Shown here in pieces: positions 33,650 to 43,368 of a stretch of 64,000 nucleotides of DNA. The DNA is from DASRAU01 sp035638075 (GTDB lineage: Bacteria > Acidobacteriota > Polarisedimenticolia > Gp22-AA2). Both the position numbers and the translations under genes were made by a program. The stretch covers positions 1 to 64,000 of the forward strand of contig DASRAU010000046.1 of assembly GCA_035638075.1 (NCBI GenBank), in the 5' to 3' direction. Each line of letters opens with the position of its first letter. Position 1 is the stretch's first letter. The notes below the pieces were generated by a model. That model had not been told where the DNA came from, searched no databases, and worked only from the letters and a program-made list of their open reading frames with translations.

Positions 33650-33995
33650 CCTCCGTTCAGTCCCCCTCGCCGCCGATGGGACGTGAACGAACTCGCATGG
33701 CAGTCGGCCTCCGCGCGCAGCCCGGAGGGAGCCAGAAACAGCGCGCGGAGGCCACGGTCGCCCTCTCCCCGAGCACGACCGCTCCCTCGCACCGGCGGCG
33801 CGGGGCATTTCCCGGATGGCGACCCGCACGGCAGTGCGAACCCCTCGATTTCGTCAGGAATTGCGACGAGTCGGCTGGCAACCGGCCCGTCAACGAATCC
33901 CCCCTATGCCTGGTTTAGTCGCAGCCCTGCCGCGAACGTTAGGGGATTTTTTCTGCCGTCTCCGTCGTATGCTGTCCGGCGGAAAAGCCTTCGCA

Positions 33996-34613
33996 ATGAG
34001 CAACGACGATCCACCCGCGAAGTCCCGAGAGATCGAGCTGTTCCTTGCAGGGGATCCGTCGACCGTCGCGTCGGTCAGGAAAATCATCGAGTCCGTTGTT
34101 TCCCATAAAAAATACGGCATCCCTCGCGGCGAGCGTCCGGACATCGTCCAGCAGACGCTGGCCGACCTGTGCCGGGCGGCGCGCAAGCCGGACTACGTCG
34201 TCAAGACCCTTCCGTGTTTGGCGGCCTACATGGCGCACTGCCGCTGCGTGGACTGGCTGCGCAAGCAACGGGAGCGGAGGTTCCGGGGGCTGGAACCCGT
34301 CCCGGACGGGCTGGTCGACCCGAAGCCGGGGCCCGATCAACAAATCCTCGTAACGGATGACGTGCTGATCACGACAAGGATCATGGAGAGGCTTCCTCCG
34401 GCGTGCCGGTGGCTCATGGAGATGGTCATCGGCCTGGACATCCCGTATGCGGACGTCGCCGCGATGACGGGACGGTCGGAGGGGGCGCTGCGGGTGCAGA
34501 TGTGGTCTTGTATCAGGAAGGCGCGAAAAATCCATCAGGACCTCAACGGCGGCCCGCCCCGGGGGACACATCCGCGCGGAACGACGCCCCCCAGGGACGG
34601 GAACAAGCCGTGA
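33996..34613 (+). CDS. ECF-type RNA polymerase sigma factor
   Basis: The 205-residue protein shows region 2 (residues ~45-100, RPDIVQQTLADLCRAARKPD, then YMAHCRCVDWLRKQRERRF) and region 4 (about 130-190, LPPACRWLMEMVIGLDIPYA then DVAAMTGRSEGALRVQMWSC). A basic, Gly/Pro-rich tail ends the chain. ATG 33996 is preferred over the in-frame ATG 33969 because a G/A-rich stretch precedes it. Its stop overlaps the anti-sigma start (GTGA at 34610-34613). The gene downstream of the pair is a large secreted metalloprotease, a possible target. Confidence 0.83.
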   Translation: MSNDDPPAKSREIELFLAGDPSTVASVRKIIESVVSHKKYGIPRGERPDIVQQTLADLCRAARKPDYVVKTLPCLAAYMAHCRCVDWLRKQRERRFRGLEPVPDGLVDPKPGPDQQILVTDDVLITTRIMERLPPACRWLMEMVIGLDIPYADVAAMTGRSEGALRVQMWSCIRKARKIHQDLNGGPPRGTHPRGTTPPRDGNKP

Positions 34614-35530
34614 CGCATGAAGAGGCCGTCGGCCTCCTCACCGACTTCGTCACCGGGCGCCTGGGTGGCGCGCAGCAGCGGGCGATGCAGGAGCATTTCC
34701 AGTCCTGCGAGGAGTGCCGCGGACTCGTGGACACCGTGCGCCTGATCCGCGGACCGCTGGGCGCGTCCGAGCCGGAGCGCGGGCCGGCGGGGCACCCGAC
34801 GAGCGCGGGACTCGTCGGCTTCGCGCTCAGTCGTCACGAGCTGACGGCGGAGGCGCAGCGGGAGCTGGCCGCGCACCTGTCAGGGTGCGCCGAGTGCGCG
34901 CGCATCGTCACTCTCGTCGGCGAAACGGCGGACCCGGCCGGAGGTCACGAGGCCTGGTGGCCGCGCGCCGCCCTGGCCGCCGCGGCGATCGCGACGGCCG
35001 GGTTGGCGTGGCTCGGTCTCTACCGCATCCCGCAGCTGAAGACGCAGGTCGCGGCGCTGGAGGCGAAGCCGAACCCGGAGGCGCCGGATGTCCTGCGCGG
35101 AGGAACGTTGCGAGAGCTCGGAGCGTCCGGAGCGCCCGCATCCGGACCGAGCGGACCGATCCGCGTGCAATCGCTGCCGGCGCCGCGCCGTGGCGCCGAG
35201 CCGCTCGCGCAGGTGACGCTGACCGGCGACGACAGCACGCTCTACCTGTCGCTCCCGCTCCCGGACCTGCCCGGCTCCGGCGACCAGATATGGAAGCTCA
35301 CCGTCCTCGGCGAGAAAGAAGAGTCGCTCTGGTCGCAGACGTCGAGCGCCGACGAGTTGCGCCGCCTGATGAGCGGCACGCCGGACCTGGTCCTCGCCGT
35401 CCCGGCCGCCGATTTGCCGGCGGGCCGCAAGTCGCTGCGTCTCGCGGGGGCCGAACCGGGTGCCCCGCCGCTGCTCGAGATTCCCTTCCTGGTCCGGCGG
35501 CTGCCGGCGGTGAATCCCGGCCGGGACTGA
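34610..35530 (+). CDS. Transmembrane anti-sigma factor with two zinc-finger motifs
   Basis: The 306-residue protein carries two H-x3-C-x2-C motifs, HFQSCEECR (about residues 29-37) and HLSGCAECA (about 93-101). Most ZAS anti-sigma factors have one, so a duplicated domain is likely. A single transmembrane helix follows (about 123-145, AALAAAAIATAGLAWLGLY). The C-terminal ~150 residues (SLPLPDLPGSGDQIWKLTVL and so on) resemble the periplasmic sensor sandwich of RskA-type proteins. It starts at GTG 34610, coupled to the sigma gene. Confidence 0.85.
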   Translation: MTHEEAVGLLTDFVTGRLGGAQQRAMQEHFQSCEECRGLVDTVRLIRGPLGASEPERGPAGHPTSAGLVGFALSRHELTAEAQRELAAHLSGCAECARIVTLVGETADPAGGHEAWWPRAALAAAAIATAGLAWLGLYRIPQLKTQVAALEAKPNPEAPDVLRGGTLRELGASGAPASGPSGPIRVQSLPAPRRGAEPLAQVTLTGDDSTLYLSLPLPDLPGSGDQIWKLTVLGEKEESLWSQTSSADELRRLMSGTPDLVLAVPAADLPAGRKSLRLAGAEPGAPPLLEIPFLVRRLPAVNPGRD

Positions 35531-35672
35531 CCCTCAATCCAAGCCGTCCGGCTCCGCCCCGTCGCCTATCCAATGTTTATTGTCCTTGCTCCCGGGTGGC
35601 GGTCGTCGTAACTTCCCGGGCTCCGGTCCCCTCCCGGACCCATGGGTTCGCCGCCCGAGGAGCGTGGCATCG

Positions 35673-38600
35673 ATGTCGCGAAAGTTCTTTCGCAGCAGCC
35701 TGATCCGTTCCCTGTCCCTTCTTTCCGTCGTGGCGACCATGGCGGTCGTGGCCTGGCTGACCGCGGCGCCGGCGCTGGCGCTCGCCCCGCGCGCGGACGA
35801 GGACCTGGACAAGCAGGTGATCCCGGCCCCTTACCTGCTGCCGATCCCGGAGCGGGCGGAGGGCGGGGGGCCCGGGCCGGCCGCCGCCGCGGCGACGGGC
35901 TTCAGGCGCCGTCACGGGGGCGCGTGGAACCTGACCTTCGATCGCCGCACCGGCCGCCTGTCGCTGCTCGAAGGGGAAGGGCTTCCCCTCTTCCCCGGAC
36001 GCGGGAACGGCCTCACGGCGGCGCAGGCCGGCCTCGACCACGCCCCGGCGAGGCTCGAGGACGTCGAGCCGCTCGGCCGCGCGTTTCTCGATGACGAGCG
36101 CGATCTCCTGCGCCCGCAGCAGGGGGAGCTGCGCCTCAACCTGGAACGCAGCGCCTGGCTCGAGGACGGAGCGCTCGTCTACCTCGACTACGACTGGTTC
36201 GTGGACGACATCCCGGTCGAGGGAGCGCGCGCCTTCCTGCGCGTGAACCACGGGAACATCGTGCAGGCCGGGTCGCAGCGCATCGGCGCGGGGCTGCCCC
36301 GTTCCGGGCCGGCCCTCGACGCGGACGCCGCGCTGGCGCGTCTCTTCGAGCACGCGCTCGGCCGCCGCGACAGCGACGTCGTCGTGGAGGAGCCGCACCT
36401 GGTCTTCGTGGCCCGATCCGCCGCCGAGGTGGACGTCCCGTGGGGCGGCGGCGTGCGCTGGCACCTCGTCTGGCGCGCCGCCTTCCAGCGCAAAGGCAGC
36501 AGCGCCACCTGGAGCGGCGACGTGGACGCGCGCACCGGCGACATCCTGGCGTTCGAGGATCGCAACCGCTACGCGCGGGTCACCGGCGGCGTGCACGCGC
36601 GCACCGTCACCGATCCCGAGCAGGAGCGCCCGTTCACCAACCTGCGCGTGGTCACGTCCGCGGGCGGCGTCAACACCGGCGACGCCGGCACCTTCGCCTA
36701 CACCGGCGGCCCGGCGTTCACGTCGATGGACGGGACCTTCTTCCGCCCCTTCTGCTTCGGGTGCTTCCCCCTGCCGCGGGCCTTCGCCTGGACCGATCGC
36801 GGCACCGGCGATCTCGACCTCGGCACCGGCGGCGTGGACCAGTTCGGCAACGGCGTCTCCACCCCGGCCGAGCGCGATGCCTTCTACCACCAGAACCGGG
36901 CGCGCCTGGTGGCGTCGAAATGGCTGGCGATCTCCTGGTTCTCGACGACCGTGCGCACGACCGTCAACATCCCGGACGTCTGCAACGCGTTCTGGGACGG
37001 CACCGGCACCAACTTCTTCCGCAGCGGATCCGGGTGCAACAACACGGGCGAGATCGCCGACGTCATGTACCACGAGTGGGGCCACGGCCTCGACCAGAAC
37101 ACCAACATCGGCGACGGCTCGACCGGCGAGGCGACCGGCGACATCAACTCGATGTCCATCGTCCACGACCCGAACCTCGGCCCGGGGTTCTCGACCAACG
37201 GCGACCCGGTGCGCATCCTCGATTCGAACCTGGTCGGCTACCAGGCGCGCGTCAACAACCTCGACACGTTCTGCTTCGTCTGCGCCGCCGGGCAGTGCGG
37301 CAACGGCACGTTCGGCCACGAGGTGCACTGCGAAGGAGAGATCTACGGCCAGACGCACTGGGACCTGGCCCAGGCGCTCGTCGCCCGGTACGGCTTCAAC
37401 ACCGGCTGGCAGGTGGCGGAGCGGCTGTTCTACGCGTCGCTGCCGCAGGCCGACACCATGAACCCGGTGTCGGCCCAGAGCGCCTACAGCGCCTACCTCG
37501 CCGTGGACGACGACGACGGCAACATCGCCAACGGCACGCCGAACTGCGTGCAGATCTTCAACGCCTTCAGCACGCACGGCATCGCCCCGAGCACGCCGTG
37601 CGCGGGCAACACGCCCGTCTGCACGCGGCCGGCCCAGCCGGCGCTGACCGCCACCCCCGGTCACGGCAAGGTCGTGCTCGACTGGACCACGTCCGCCACC
37701 GCCGCCAACTACCAGGTGCTGCGCGCCGAGTTCTCGCCGACCCAGGTGTACCTGCCGACGGGAGCGGTGCAGGCCGGGACGCATTTCGAGGACACGACGG
37801 TGCAGCCGGGCGTGAGCTACTCCTACGTCATCGAGGCCCGCACGGCCGGCGGCTGCCGCTCGACCATCGAGAACGCCGTGACGGCGGCGGCGCTGCCGGA
37901 CGGCCGGCTGACGATCGGCCCGGTGGTCGTGGACGACATCCCGGCCGGCAACCGCAGCGGCGACGCCAACCCGGGCGAGTCGATCGACCTGACGGTGCCG
38001 CTCATGAACTCCGCCCCCGCCGGCGCGGTCACCGCCGCCTCCGCGACGATGGCCAGCACCACGCCCAACGTCACGATCGTCAACGGCGCTTCATCCTACG
38101 GCTCCATCCCCGTGGGCGCGACGGCCAACGGCGTCGCCTATCGCGCCGCGCTCGGCGCGGCGCTCGCCTGCGGCCAGACGATCAACACGACCCTCACCAT
38201 CAATCCGGGCGACGGCGGGGGCGCCACCACCGCGTTCGTCCCCGTGCTCCTTGGAACCAGGAAGGTCGTGCGGTATGTCGAGAATTTCGAGGACGAGCTC
38301 CCGGCGTGGACGACCACGGCCGGCTCGCCGGCCGCGACGACCGGCGCGTGGGTGCAGGCCTTGCCGTCGCAGCCGGCCTCGCAGGACCCGCTCGCGTGGT
38401 CCTGGTCTCCGTCGTGGTGCGCCGGAGGAGTCGGGCAGTGCCTGATCACCCAGCAGAATTCCGGGGCGCTGGGGAACGAGACCATCACCGACGTGGACTC
38501 CGGCGAAACGATCGCGACGTCGCCGATCATCGATCTCTCCGGCGCGGTCGCGGCGCGGCTCTCGTACAAGCGCTGGTGGGGCGACTCTTCCCTCACCGAC

Positions 38601-40298
38601 ACAGGCGATGCGCTCATCGTCGAGGTGAGCGGCAATGGCGGGACCTCCTGGGTCGCCGCGGAAACCGTCGGACCGGACGCCCGCAACCTCGCCTGGCAGC
38701 CGGTCGAGGTCCGCCTCGAGAGCCTCGTGCCGATGACGTCCACGTTCCGCATCCGGGTCCGCGCCCGCGACACCCTCGCCGACAACATCGTCGAGGCCGG
38801 GATCGACGACGTCGAGGTGGACGAGGTGCAGTGCGACCTGACGCCGGTCTGCACCACCGCGCCGACCTTCGCCGGGCTCGCGAGCGCCGCGCCGGGCGCG
38901 TCCTGCGCCGAGACCGACCTCGCGTGGGGCTCGGCATCGACCAACTGCCAGAACGCGTCGATCCAGTACAACATCTACCGCTCGACCAGCCCGGGGTTCA
39001 CACCGGCGGCGCAGAACCGCATCGCCTCGGGTCTCGCGGCGCCCGGCTTCCACGACACGCTGCTGCAGCCCGGCACGAGCTACCACTACATCGTCCGCGC
39101 CAACGACTCGCGATCCGGCGAGGACGCGAACACGGTGGACCGGAACACCACGGCCCCGACCTCCCCGGACAACGTGTCGCCGGTCTTCCCGGGCCTGGGC
39201 ACCCTGGCGACGGGAACCGGCTGCGGCGACACCGTCCTGTCGTGGTCGCCGGCGGCGGAGACCTGCTCGACCCCGGTGCACTACAACGTCTATCGGTCGA
39301 CGACGTCCGGCTTCACGCCCGGTCCGGCGAATCTCGTTGCGTCGGTGCTGGACACGGGCTACGTCGATCGGGCCCTGCAGCCGCAGCAGACCTACTTCTA
39401 CAAGGTCCGCGCCGCCGACGCGAAGGGGAACGAGGATACGAATGCGCTGCAGCGCAGCGCCGCCGCGCACACGCTGCCGCTCGTCTTCTACCAGACGTCC
39501 TTCGAGAACAACGACGGCGGCTGGGGGGTGACCACACCGAACGACGCCACGACCGGCAGCTGGCAGTGGGGCGACCCGCAGGGCACCGGCGCCCAGCCCG
39601 AGGACGACGCGACCCCGCCGCCCGGGACCAACGCCTGGGTCACCGGGCTGCAGGGAGGCGGCGTCGGCGATGCGGACGTGGACGGCGGCACCACGACGCT
39701 GATCTCGCCCACCCTCGACCTGACCGGCCGGTCGGGTGCGATCCTGCGCATGGCCCTGTTCTACAACAACACCGCGGGCGCCAACCCGGGCGAGGATCCG
39801 CTGCACGTGGACGTCACGTCGAACAACGGCACCACCTGGACGCCGCTGTTGAACAGCCCGAGCGACATCGCTCCGTGGACCCGGACGCCGTTCACGCTGA
39901 CCGGCACGGTGCCATTCACCAGCCAGTTCCGCATCCGGGTCACCGCCGCGGATCTCGGCGTCGGCGGCTCCATCGTCGAGGCCGGCGTGGACGACGTGTC
40001 GATCGAGGAGCCCGGGGCGGCCTGCAATGCCTGCAGCGGTGCGGTGGGAACCGTCGGCCTCATCCAGGTGAGCCGTTCGGGCGACGACATCCTGCTCGAC
40101 TGGAGCGCCGACCCGGTCAACGCCGGCGCCTACGTCGTCTACCAGCGATCGGGTCCGGGCCTCGCGACGCTCGTCCGCGTGGGAAGCACGACGACCAAAT
40201 CCTTCGTCCACGCCAGCGCGGCGCTGCTGAGCAGCCAGGACTTCGACTACGTCGTCTCCGCCGTCGACGCCTGCGGCCGCGAGTCGGCCGCCTACTGA
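35673..40298 (+). CDS. Large secreted zinc metalloprotease (fungalysin/M36-like) with C-terminal beta modules
   Basis: The 1541-residue precursor has a signal peptide (to about residue 38) and a long FTP/PepSY-like propeptide (to about 330). The peptidase domain contains YHEWGHGLDQN (H467-E468-x-x-H471), with GEATGD about 20 residues later giving the third zinc ligand. The C-terminal 850 residues hold fibronectin-type III-like units (PALTATPGHGKVVLDWTTSA; NIYRSTSPGFTP; YNVYRSTTSGFTPG). Two repeats of a jelly-roll module also occur (SGNGGTSWVAAETVGPDARN; TSNNGTTWTPL) and share RIRVRA/RIRVTA and IVEAG-DDV. It is probably outer-membrane bound or released for protein digestion. It follows an ECF/anti-sigma pair by 142 bases. 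Confidence 0.88.
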   Translation: MSRKFFRSSLIRSLSLLSVVATMAVVAWLTAAPALALAPRADEDLDKQVIPAPYLLPIPERAEGGGPGPAAAAATGFRRRHGGAWNLTFDRRTGRLSLLEGEGLPLFPGRGNGLTAAQAGLDHAPARLEDVEPLGRAFLDDERDLLRPQQGELRLNLERSAWLEDGALVYLDYDWFVDDIPVEGARAFLRVNHGNIVQAGSQRIGAGLPRSGPALDADAALARLFEHALGRRDSDVVVEEPHLVFVARSAAEVDVPWGGGVRWHLVWRAAFQRKGSSATWSGDVDARTGDILAFEDRNRYARVTGGVHARTVTDPEQERPFTNLRVVTSAGGVNTGDAGTFAYTGGPAFTSMDGTFFRPFCFGCFPLPRAFAWTDRGTGDLDLGTGGVDQFGNGVSTPAERDAFYHQNRARLVASKWLAISWFSTTVRTTVNIPDVCNAFWDGTGTNFFRSGSGCNNTGEIADVMYHEWGHGLDQNTNIGDGSTGEATGDINSMSIVHDPNLGPGFSTNGDPVRILDSNLVGYQARVNNLDTFCFVCAAGQCGNGTFGHEVHCEGEIYGQTHWDLAQALVARYGFNTGWQVAERLFYASLPQADTMNPVSAQSAYSAYLAVDDDDGNIANGTPNCVQIFNAFSTHGIAPSTPCAGNTPVCTRPAQPALTATPGHGKVVLDWTTSATAANYQVLRAEFSPTQVYLPTGAVQAGTHFEDTTVQPGVSYSYVIEARTAGGCRSTIENAVTAAALPDGRLTIGPVVVDDIPAGNRSGDANPGESIDLTVPLMNSAPAGAVTAASATMASTTPNVTIVNGASSYGSIPVGATANGVAYRAALGAALACGQTINTTLTINPGDGGGATTAFVPVLLGTRKVVRYVENFEDELPAWTTTAGSPAATTGAWVQALPSQPASQDPLAWSWSPSWCAGGVGQCLITQQNSGALGNETITDVDSGETIATSPIIDLSGAVAARLSYKRWWGDSSLTDTGDALIVEVSGNGGTSWVAAETVGPDARNLAWQPVEVRLESLVPMTSTFRIRVRARDTLADNIVEAGIDDVEVDEVQCDLTPVCTTAPTFAGLASAAPGASCAETDLAWGSASTNCQNASIQYNIYRSTSPGFTPAAQNRIASGLAAPGFHDTLLQPGTSYHYIVRANDSRSGEDANTVDRNTTAPTSPDNVSPVFPGLGTLATGTGCGDTVLSWSPAAETCSTPVHYNVYRSTTSGFTPGPANLVASVLDTGYVDRALQPQQTYFYKVRAADAKGNEDTNALQRSAAAHTLPLVFYQTSFENNDGGWGVTTPNDATTGSWQWGDPQGTGAQPEDDATPPPGTNAWVTGLQGGGVGDADVDGGTTTLISPTLDLTGRSGAILRMALFYNNTAGANPGEDPLHVDVTSNNGTTWTPLLNSPSDIAPWTRTPFTLTGTVPFTSQFRIRVTAADLGVGGSIVEAGVDDVSIEEPGAACNACSGAVGTVGLIQVSRSGDDILLDWSADPVNAGAYVVYQRSGPGLATLVRVGSTTTKSFVHASAALLSSQDFDYVVSAVDACGRESAAY

Positions 40299-40308
40299 TG
40301 CGACCGCG

Positions 40309-40330
40309 GCGGGGGTGAGAACACCCCCGC
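40309..40330. terminator. GC hairpin between convergent genes
   Basis: GCGGGGGTG (40309-40317), loop AGAA and CACCCCCGC (40322-40330) form a perfect 9-bp stem in the 36 bases between the metalloprotease and amidohydrolase stops. No T-tract is present. Position and symmetry suggest a two-way terminator. Confidence 0.5.
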
Positions 40331-40334
40331 GGGA

Positions 40335-41885
40335 CTACTGGGCGGCCGCGGGGTTGGTGCCGGCAAAGGTTGCGCCGGCCGAGCTGGTGCGGGACAGGAT
40401 CGGGAGCGTCTGGTTCCTGAGCACCTTGCCCGGACGGGCGGCGGTCGCGTGACCGTCCTGGTAGACCAGCTCGCCGCCGACCCAGACGGCGCGGACACCG
40501 TCGGACAGCGCATGCGGCTCGGTGATGGTCGCCTTGTCGACGATCGTGGCGGGGTCGAAGAGCACGAGGTCGGCCGCCTGCCCCGGGCGAACGTAACCCC
40601 GGTCCTTGAAGCCCATGTGGTCGGCGGCGAGACCGGTGGCGCGGTGCACCGCCTCCTCGAGGGTCAGCACGTGACGGTCGCGCACGTAGCGGCCGAGCAC
40701 GCGGGGGAAGGCGCCGAAGCCGCGCGGGTGCGAGCCGTCGAGCGATCCGTCGGTGCACAGGTTCATGTGCGGCCAGCGCAGCAGCGCCTCGAAGTCCTCC
40801 TCGGTCATGCTGGTGCCGATGATGCCCTCTCCCGCGTCACCGGTCTTCGTCTTGCGCGCCTCGGCGCGGCGGATGAGCATGATGAGGGTGACCGCCGGGT
40901 CTTCGTTGCGTGACTTCGCGATCTCGGCCAGGCTCTTGCCGACCCACGCCGGCTCGTCGTCGTACTGCGTCAGGAAGAGCCCCTCGGGCGGAGCGATCTC
41001 GTTGACGACCAGGTGCGCCTCGTCGAGGTCCTCGAAGTCGCGCTTCGGGAAAAGGACCGTCAGCGTCGAGTGCCAGTACAGGTAAGGATAGATGTCGCCG
41101 GTGATGTCGATGCCCGAGGCGCGCGCCTCGTCGAGGCGCTTCAGCAGCCGATCCGACTGCCCCCACCAGGACTTCATCGCCAGCTTGGTGTGGGAGATCT
41201 GCACCGGCAGCTTCGCCTCACGGCCGATGGAGATGATCTCCTCCACCGCCTCCCAGAAATTGCGGTCCTCGCTGCGGATGTGGCTGATGTAGCGCCCGCC
41301 GTGCGCCGCCGCCACCTTCGCGAGCGCGATCACCTCCGACGGATCGGAGTAGATCCCCGGGTCGTATTCCAGCCCACTCGCGAGTCCGAGCGCCCCGGCC
41401 TGCATGTCCTTCTCGAGCAGGCGCTCCATCTTCTTCACTTCCTCCGGCGTCGCCTTGCGGCGGAAGTCGTCCTTCATCACACGCTCGCGCAGCGTCCCGT
41501 GCCCCGAGTACGACGCGAGGTTCACGGTCGCCGGGTGCCGCTCGATCCGGGCGAAGAACTTCTTCAACGGCCAGGAGGAGCCACCGTCCTGGCCACCGAC
41601 GATGGTCGTGATCCCCTGGCTGACGTCGGCCAGCGCGTCCGGGTGATCGAACAGGTCGTCGTCGGAGTGGCTGTGGGTGTCGATGAAGCCGGGGGCGAGC
41701 GTCAGCCCCTTCGCGTCGAAGACCGCCTCGCCCGGCTTCGGGGTGAGCGCTCCCACCTCGACGATGCGGCCGGCGTCGATGCGGACCGCGACGTTGCGCG
41801 CCGCGCCGCCGGTACCGTCGAGGACCGAGGCGTTGACGATGAGGGTGAGGGCGGCGATCGCCGCGCCCGTTCCGCCGGGGGACAT
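40335..41885 (-). CDS. Amidohydrolase, N-acyl-D-amino-acid deacylase family
   Basis: The 516-residue metal-dependent hydrolase has the early FIDTHSHSDDDLFDHPD motif (HxH metal ligands). Further marks are GLASGLEYDPG, KLPVQISHTKLA, the late CTDGSLDGSHPRGFGAFPRV and the C-terminal PGQAADLVLFDP typical of cyclic amidohydrolases. Family members deacylate N-acyl-D-amino acids or related amides. There is no obvious signal peptide with this start, so the enzyme is cytoplasmic or its true N-terminus lies elsewhere. It may be co-transcribed with the radical SAM gene 17 bases upstream. Confidence 0.88.
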   Translation of the reverse strand: MSPGGTGAAIAALTLIVNASVLDGTGGAARNVAVRIDAGRIVEVGALTPKPGEAVFDAKGLTLAPGFIDTHSHSDDDLFDHPDALADVSQGITTIVGGQDGGSSWPLKKFFARIERHPATVNLASYSGHGTLRERVMKDDFRRKATPEEVKKMERLLEKDMQAGALGLASGLEYDPGIYSDPSEVIALAKVAAAHGGRYISHIRSEDRNFWEAVEEIISIGREAKLPVQISHTKLAMKSWWGQSDRLLKRLDEARASGIDITGDIYPYLYWHSTLTVLFPKRDFEDLDEAHLVVNEIAPPEGLFLTQYDDEPAWVGKSLAEIAKSRNEDPAVTLIMLIRRAEARKTKTGDAGEGIIGTSMTEEDFEALLRWPHMNLCTDGSLDGSHPRGFGAFPRVLGRYVRDRHVLTLEEAVHRATGLAADHMGFKDRGYVRPGQAADLVLFDPATIVDKATITEPHALSDGVRAVWVGGELVYQDGHATAARPGKVLRNQTLPILSRTSSAGATFAGTNPAAAQ

Positions 41886-41902
41886 GACCGGCGGATTCTA
41901 CG

Positions 41903-43246
41903 TCAGTCCCGGGCGACCGGGCCCGGGACGATCGGCCCGGCCGGCGCGGCCGGGGCCTCGGCGGGAGGGCCCGCCTTCCAGCCGTTCTCGCTGCGCCGCT
42001 TCGCCACCGGGCGGCCGCCGGGGCCGCGCTCGTAGCGCTCTTCCCAGGTGACGTTGTTGGCGGAGGTCGCACCGGGAATCCGCGTCACCTCGAAGAGCGC
42101 CGGGCAGGCGTAGCAGAAGTGATCGCGCAGCGCCGGGTCGCGCTCGACCCGCGTCGGGTCGCCCGCCAGGCGGCGCGCCTGCCGGAACCTGCCGTTGTTC
42201 CACACCTCCGCCACGCCGGTGGCGAAGACGTTGCCGAGCGCGCGCGCGTCGGCCGACGTCGAGTACTGGTGCCCGATGCGGAACGAGCAGCAGGGAATCA
42301 CGTCGCCGTTGTACTTGATGACCATCGAGCTGTGCGGCCAATGGCACAGCGGCACGCCGCTCTTCTTGCGCGGCCCGAGAACCTCGGCGTACTCCGGGTC
42401 GGTCTCCGTGTAGTTGCCCAGGTCCCCCCAGAAATCCGTCAGCTGGTCGACGCCGATCTCCCGGAACAGGCGGCGGGCCTGCTCCATCTCGTCGAGGTTG
42501 TGCTGGAACTTGATGTACTGCACCTCGACGCGCGGGTGGACGCGCCGCTCCTCGTTGCGGAAGCGGATCAGGCGCTGGAGATTGGAGAGCACCACGTCGA
42601 TCCGCCCGCCCACGCGGGTGCGCTCGTACTGCGCCTGCGACAGGCCGTCGACGCAGACCGACAGGTGCGTCAGGCCGCTTTGCACCATGCGGCGCAGGCG
42701 CGCGTCGTCCAGGGTGAAGCTGAAATTGGTGCTGATGTGCACGTTGAGCCCGGCGTCGCGCGCGATCGAGCACATGGCGTCGAGGTCGGGATGCACCAGC
42801 GGATCGCCGACGTAGTAGAGGGACAGCGCCGCGGTGCGGCCGCGCACCTCCTCGACGATGCGACGGAACTGCTCCACGGTCATCTTGTGGGTCGGGTCGA
42901 AGCGCTGCCGGGCCAGCGCCGGGTCGCCGTTCGGCTCGGCGTGCACGCAGACCGTGCACCGGAGATTGCACAGCGGCGAGATGTCGATCTTGAGGATGGG
43001 GGGCAGCGCGTACGAGCGCTCCCGCTTCAGAACGAAGGCGGCGCCGGTCAGCGCCAGGTTGAGCCCCTTGCGGACCGTCAGCCGCTCGTAGAGCCAGCGC
43101 TTGCGCCGCCGCGCGCCCGTGACGAGGAGCCGCACGTGTGCGCTGCGCGACGCGGCCAGCGCCAGGTAGAAGCGGGGATCGAGGAAGCGCAGCCGGCCCC
43201 GCCGCCAGGTGGCATCATCCAGGCTGTAGGCGTCGATCGTGACCAT
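41903..43246 (-). CDS. Radical SAM protein with SPASM-like C-terminus
   Basis: The 447-residue protein has the radical SAM cluster motif in SPLCNLRCTVCVHA (C93, C97, C100), binding a [4Fe-4S] cluster and S-adenosylmethionine. The later cysteines in VPLCHWPHSS, DVIPCCSFRIG and HFCYACPALFEV are arranged like a SPASM domain, which holds auxiliary clusters. SPASM enzymes modify peptides, proteins or small molecules. No precursor peptide gene was found next to it, so the substrate is unknown. ATG 43246 was chosen because the region before it is unlike coding sequence. Confidence 0.85.
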   Translation of the reverse strand: MVTIDAYSLDDATWRRGRLRFLDPRFYLALAASRSAHVRLLVTGARRRKRWLYERLTVRKGLNLALTGAAFVLKRERSYALPPILKIDISPLCNLRCTVCVHAEPNGDPALARQRFDPTHKMTVEQFRRIVEEVRGRTAALSLYYVGDPLVHPDLDAMCSIARDAGLNVHISTNFSFTLDDARLRRMVQSGLTHLSVCVDGLSQAQYERTRVGGRIDVVLSNLQRLIRFRNEERRVHPRVEVQYIKFQHNLDEMEQARRLFREIGVDQLTDFWGDLGNYTETDPEYAEVLGPRKKSGVPLCHWPHSSMVIKYNGDVIPCCSFRIGHQYSTSADARALGNVFATGVAEVWNNGRFRQARRLAGDPTRVERDPALRDHFCYACPALFEVTRIPGATSANNVTWEERYERGPGGRPVAKRRSENGWKAGPPAEAPAAPAGPIVPGPVARD

Positions 43247-43368
43247 GTGCGTTTCCGCGTGTCCGCGCCAACCCGCCGGGCGGGTCGCGCGGAACATGGC
43301 TCCTGGCGGCGAATCTCTTCCGTGGGCCGAGAATAACACAGGGGGCGACGTGCCCCTCGAAAGGCGCG

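Noticed and set aside
33934..33960. ECF-type promoter GAAC-N19-CGTC before the second sigma gene
   Set aside because: The spacing between AAC and CGT is longer than the usual ~16 bases, and both elements are common by chance in GC-rich DNA.
41903..43246. RiPP biosynthesis cluster around the radical SAM/SPASM protein
   Set aside because: No short precursor peptide, transporter or leader-binding domain was found on either side.
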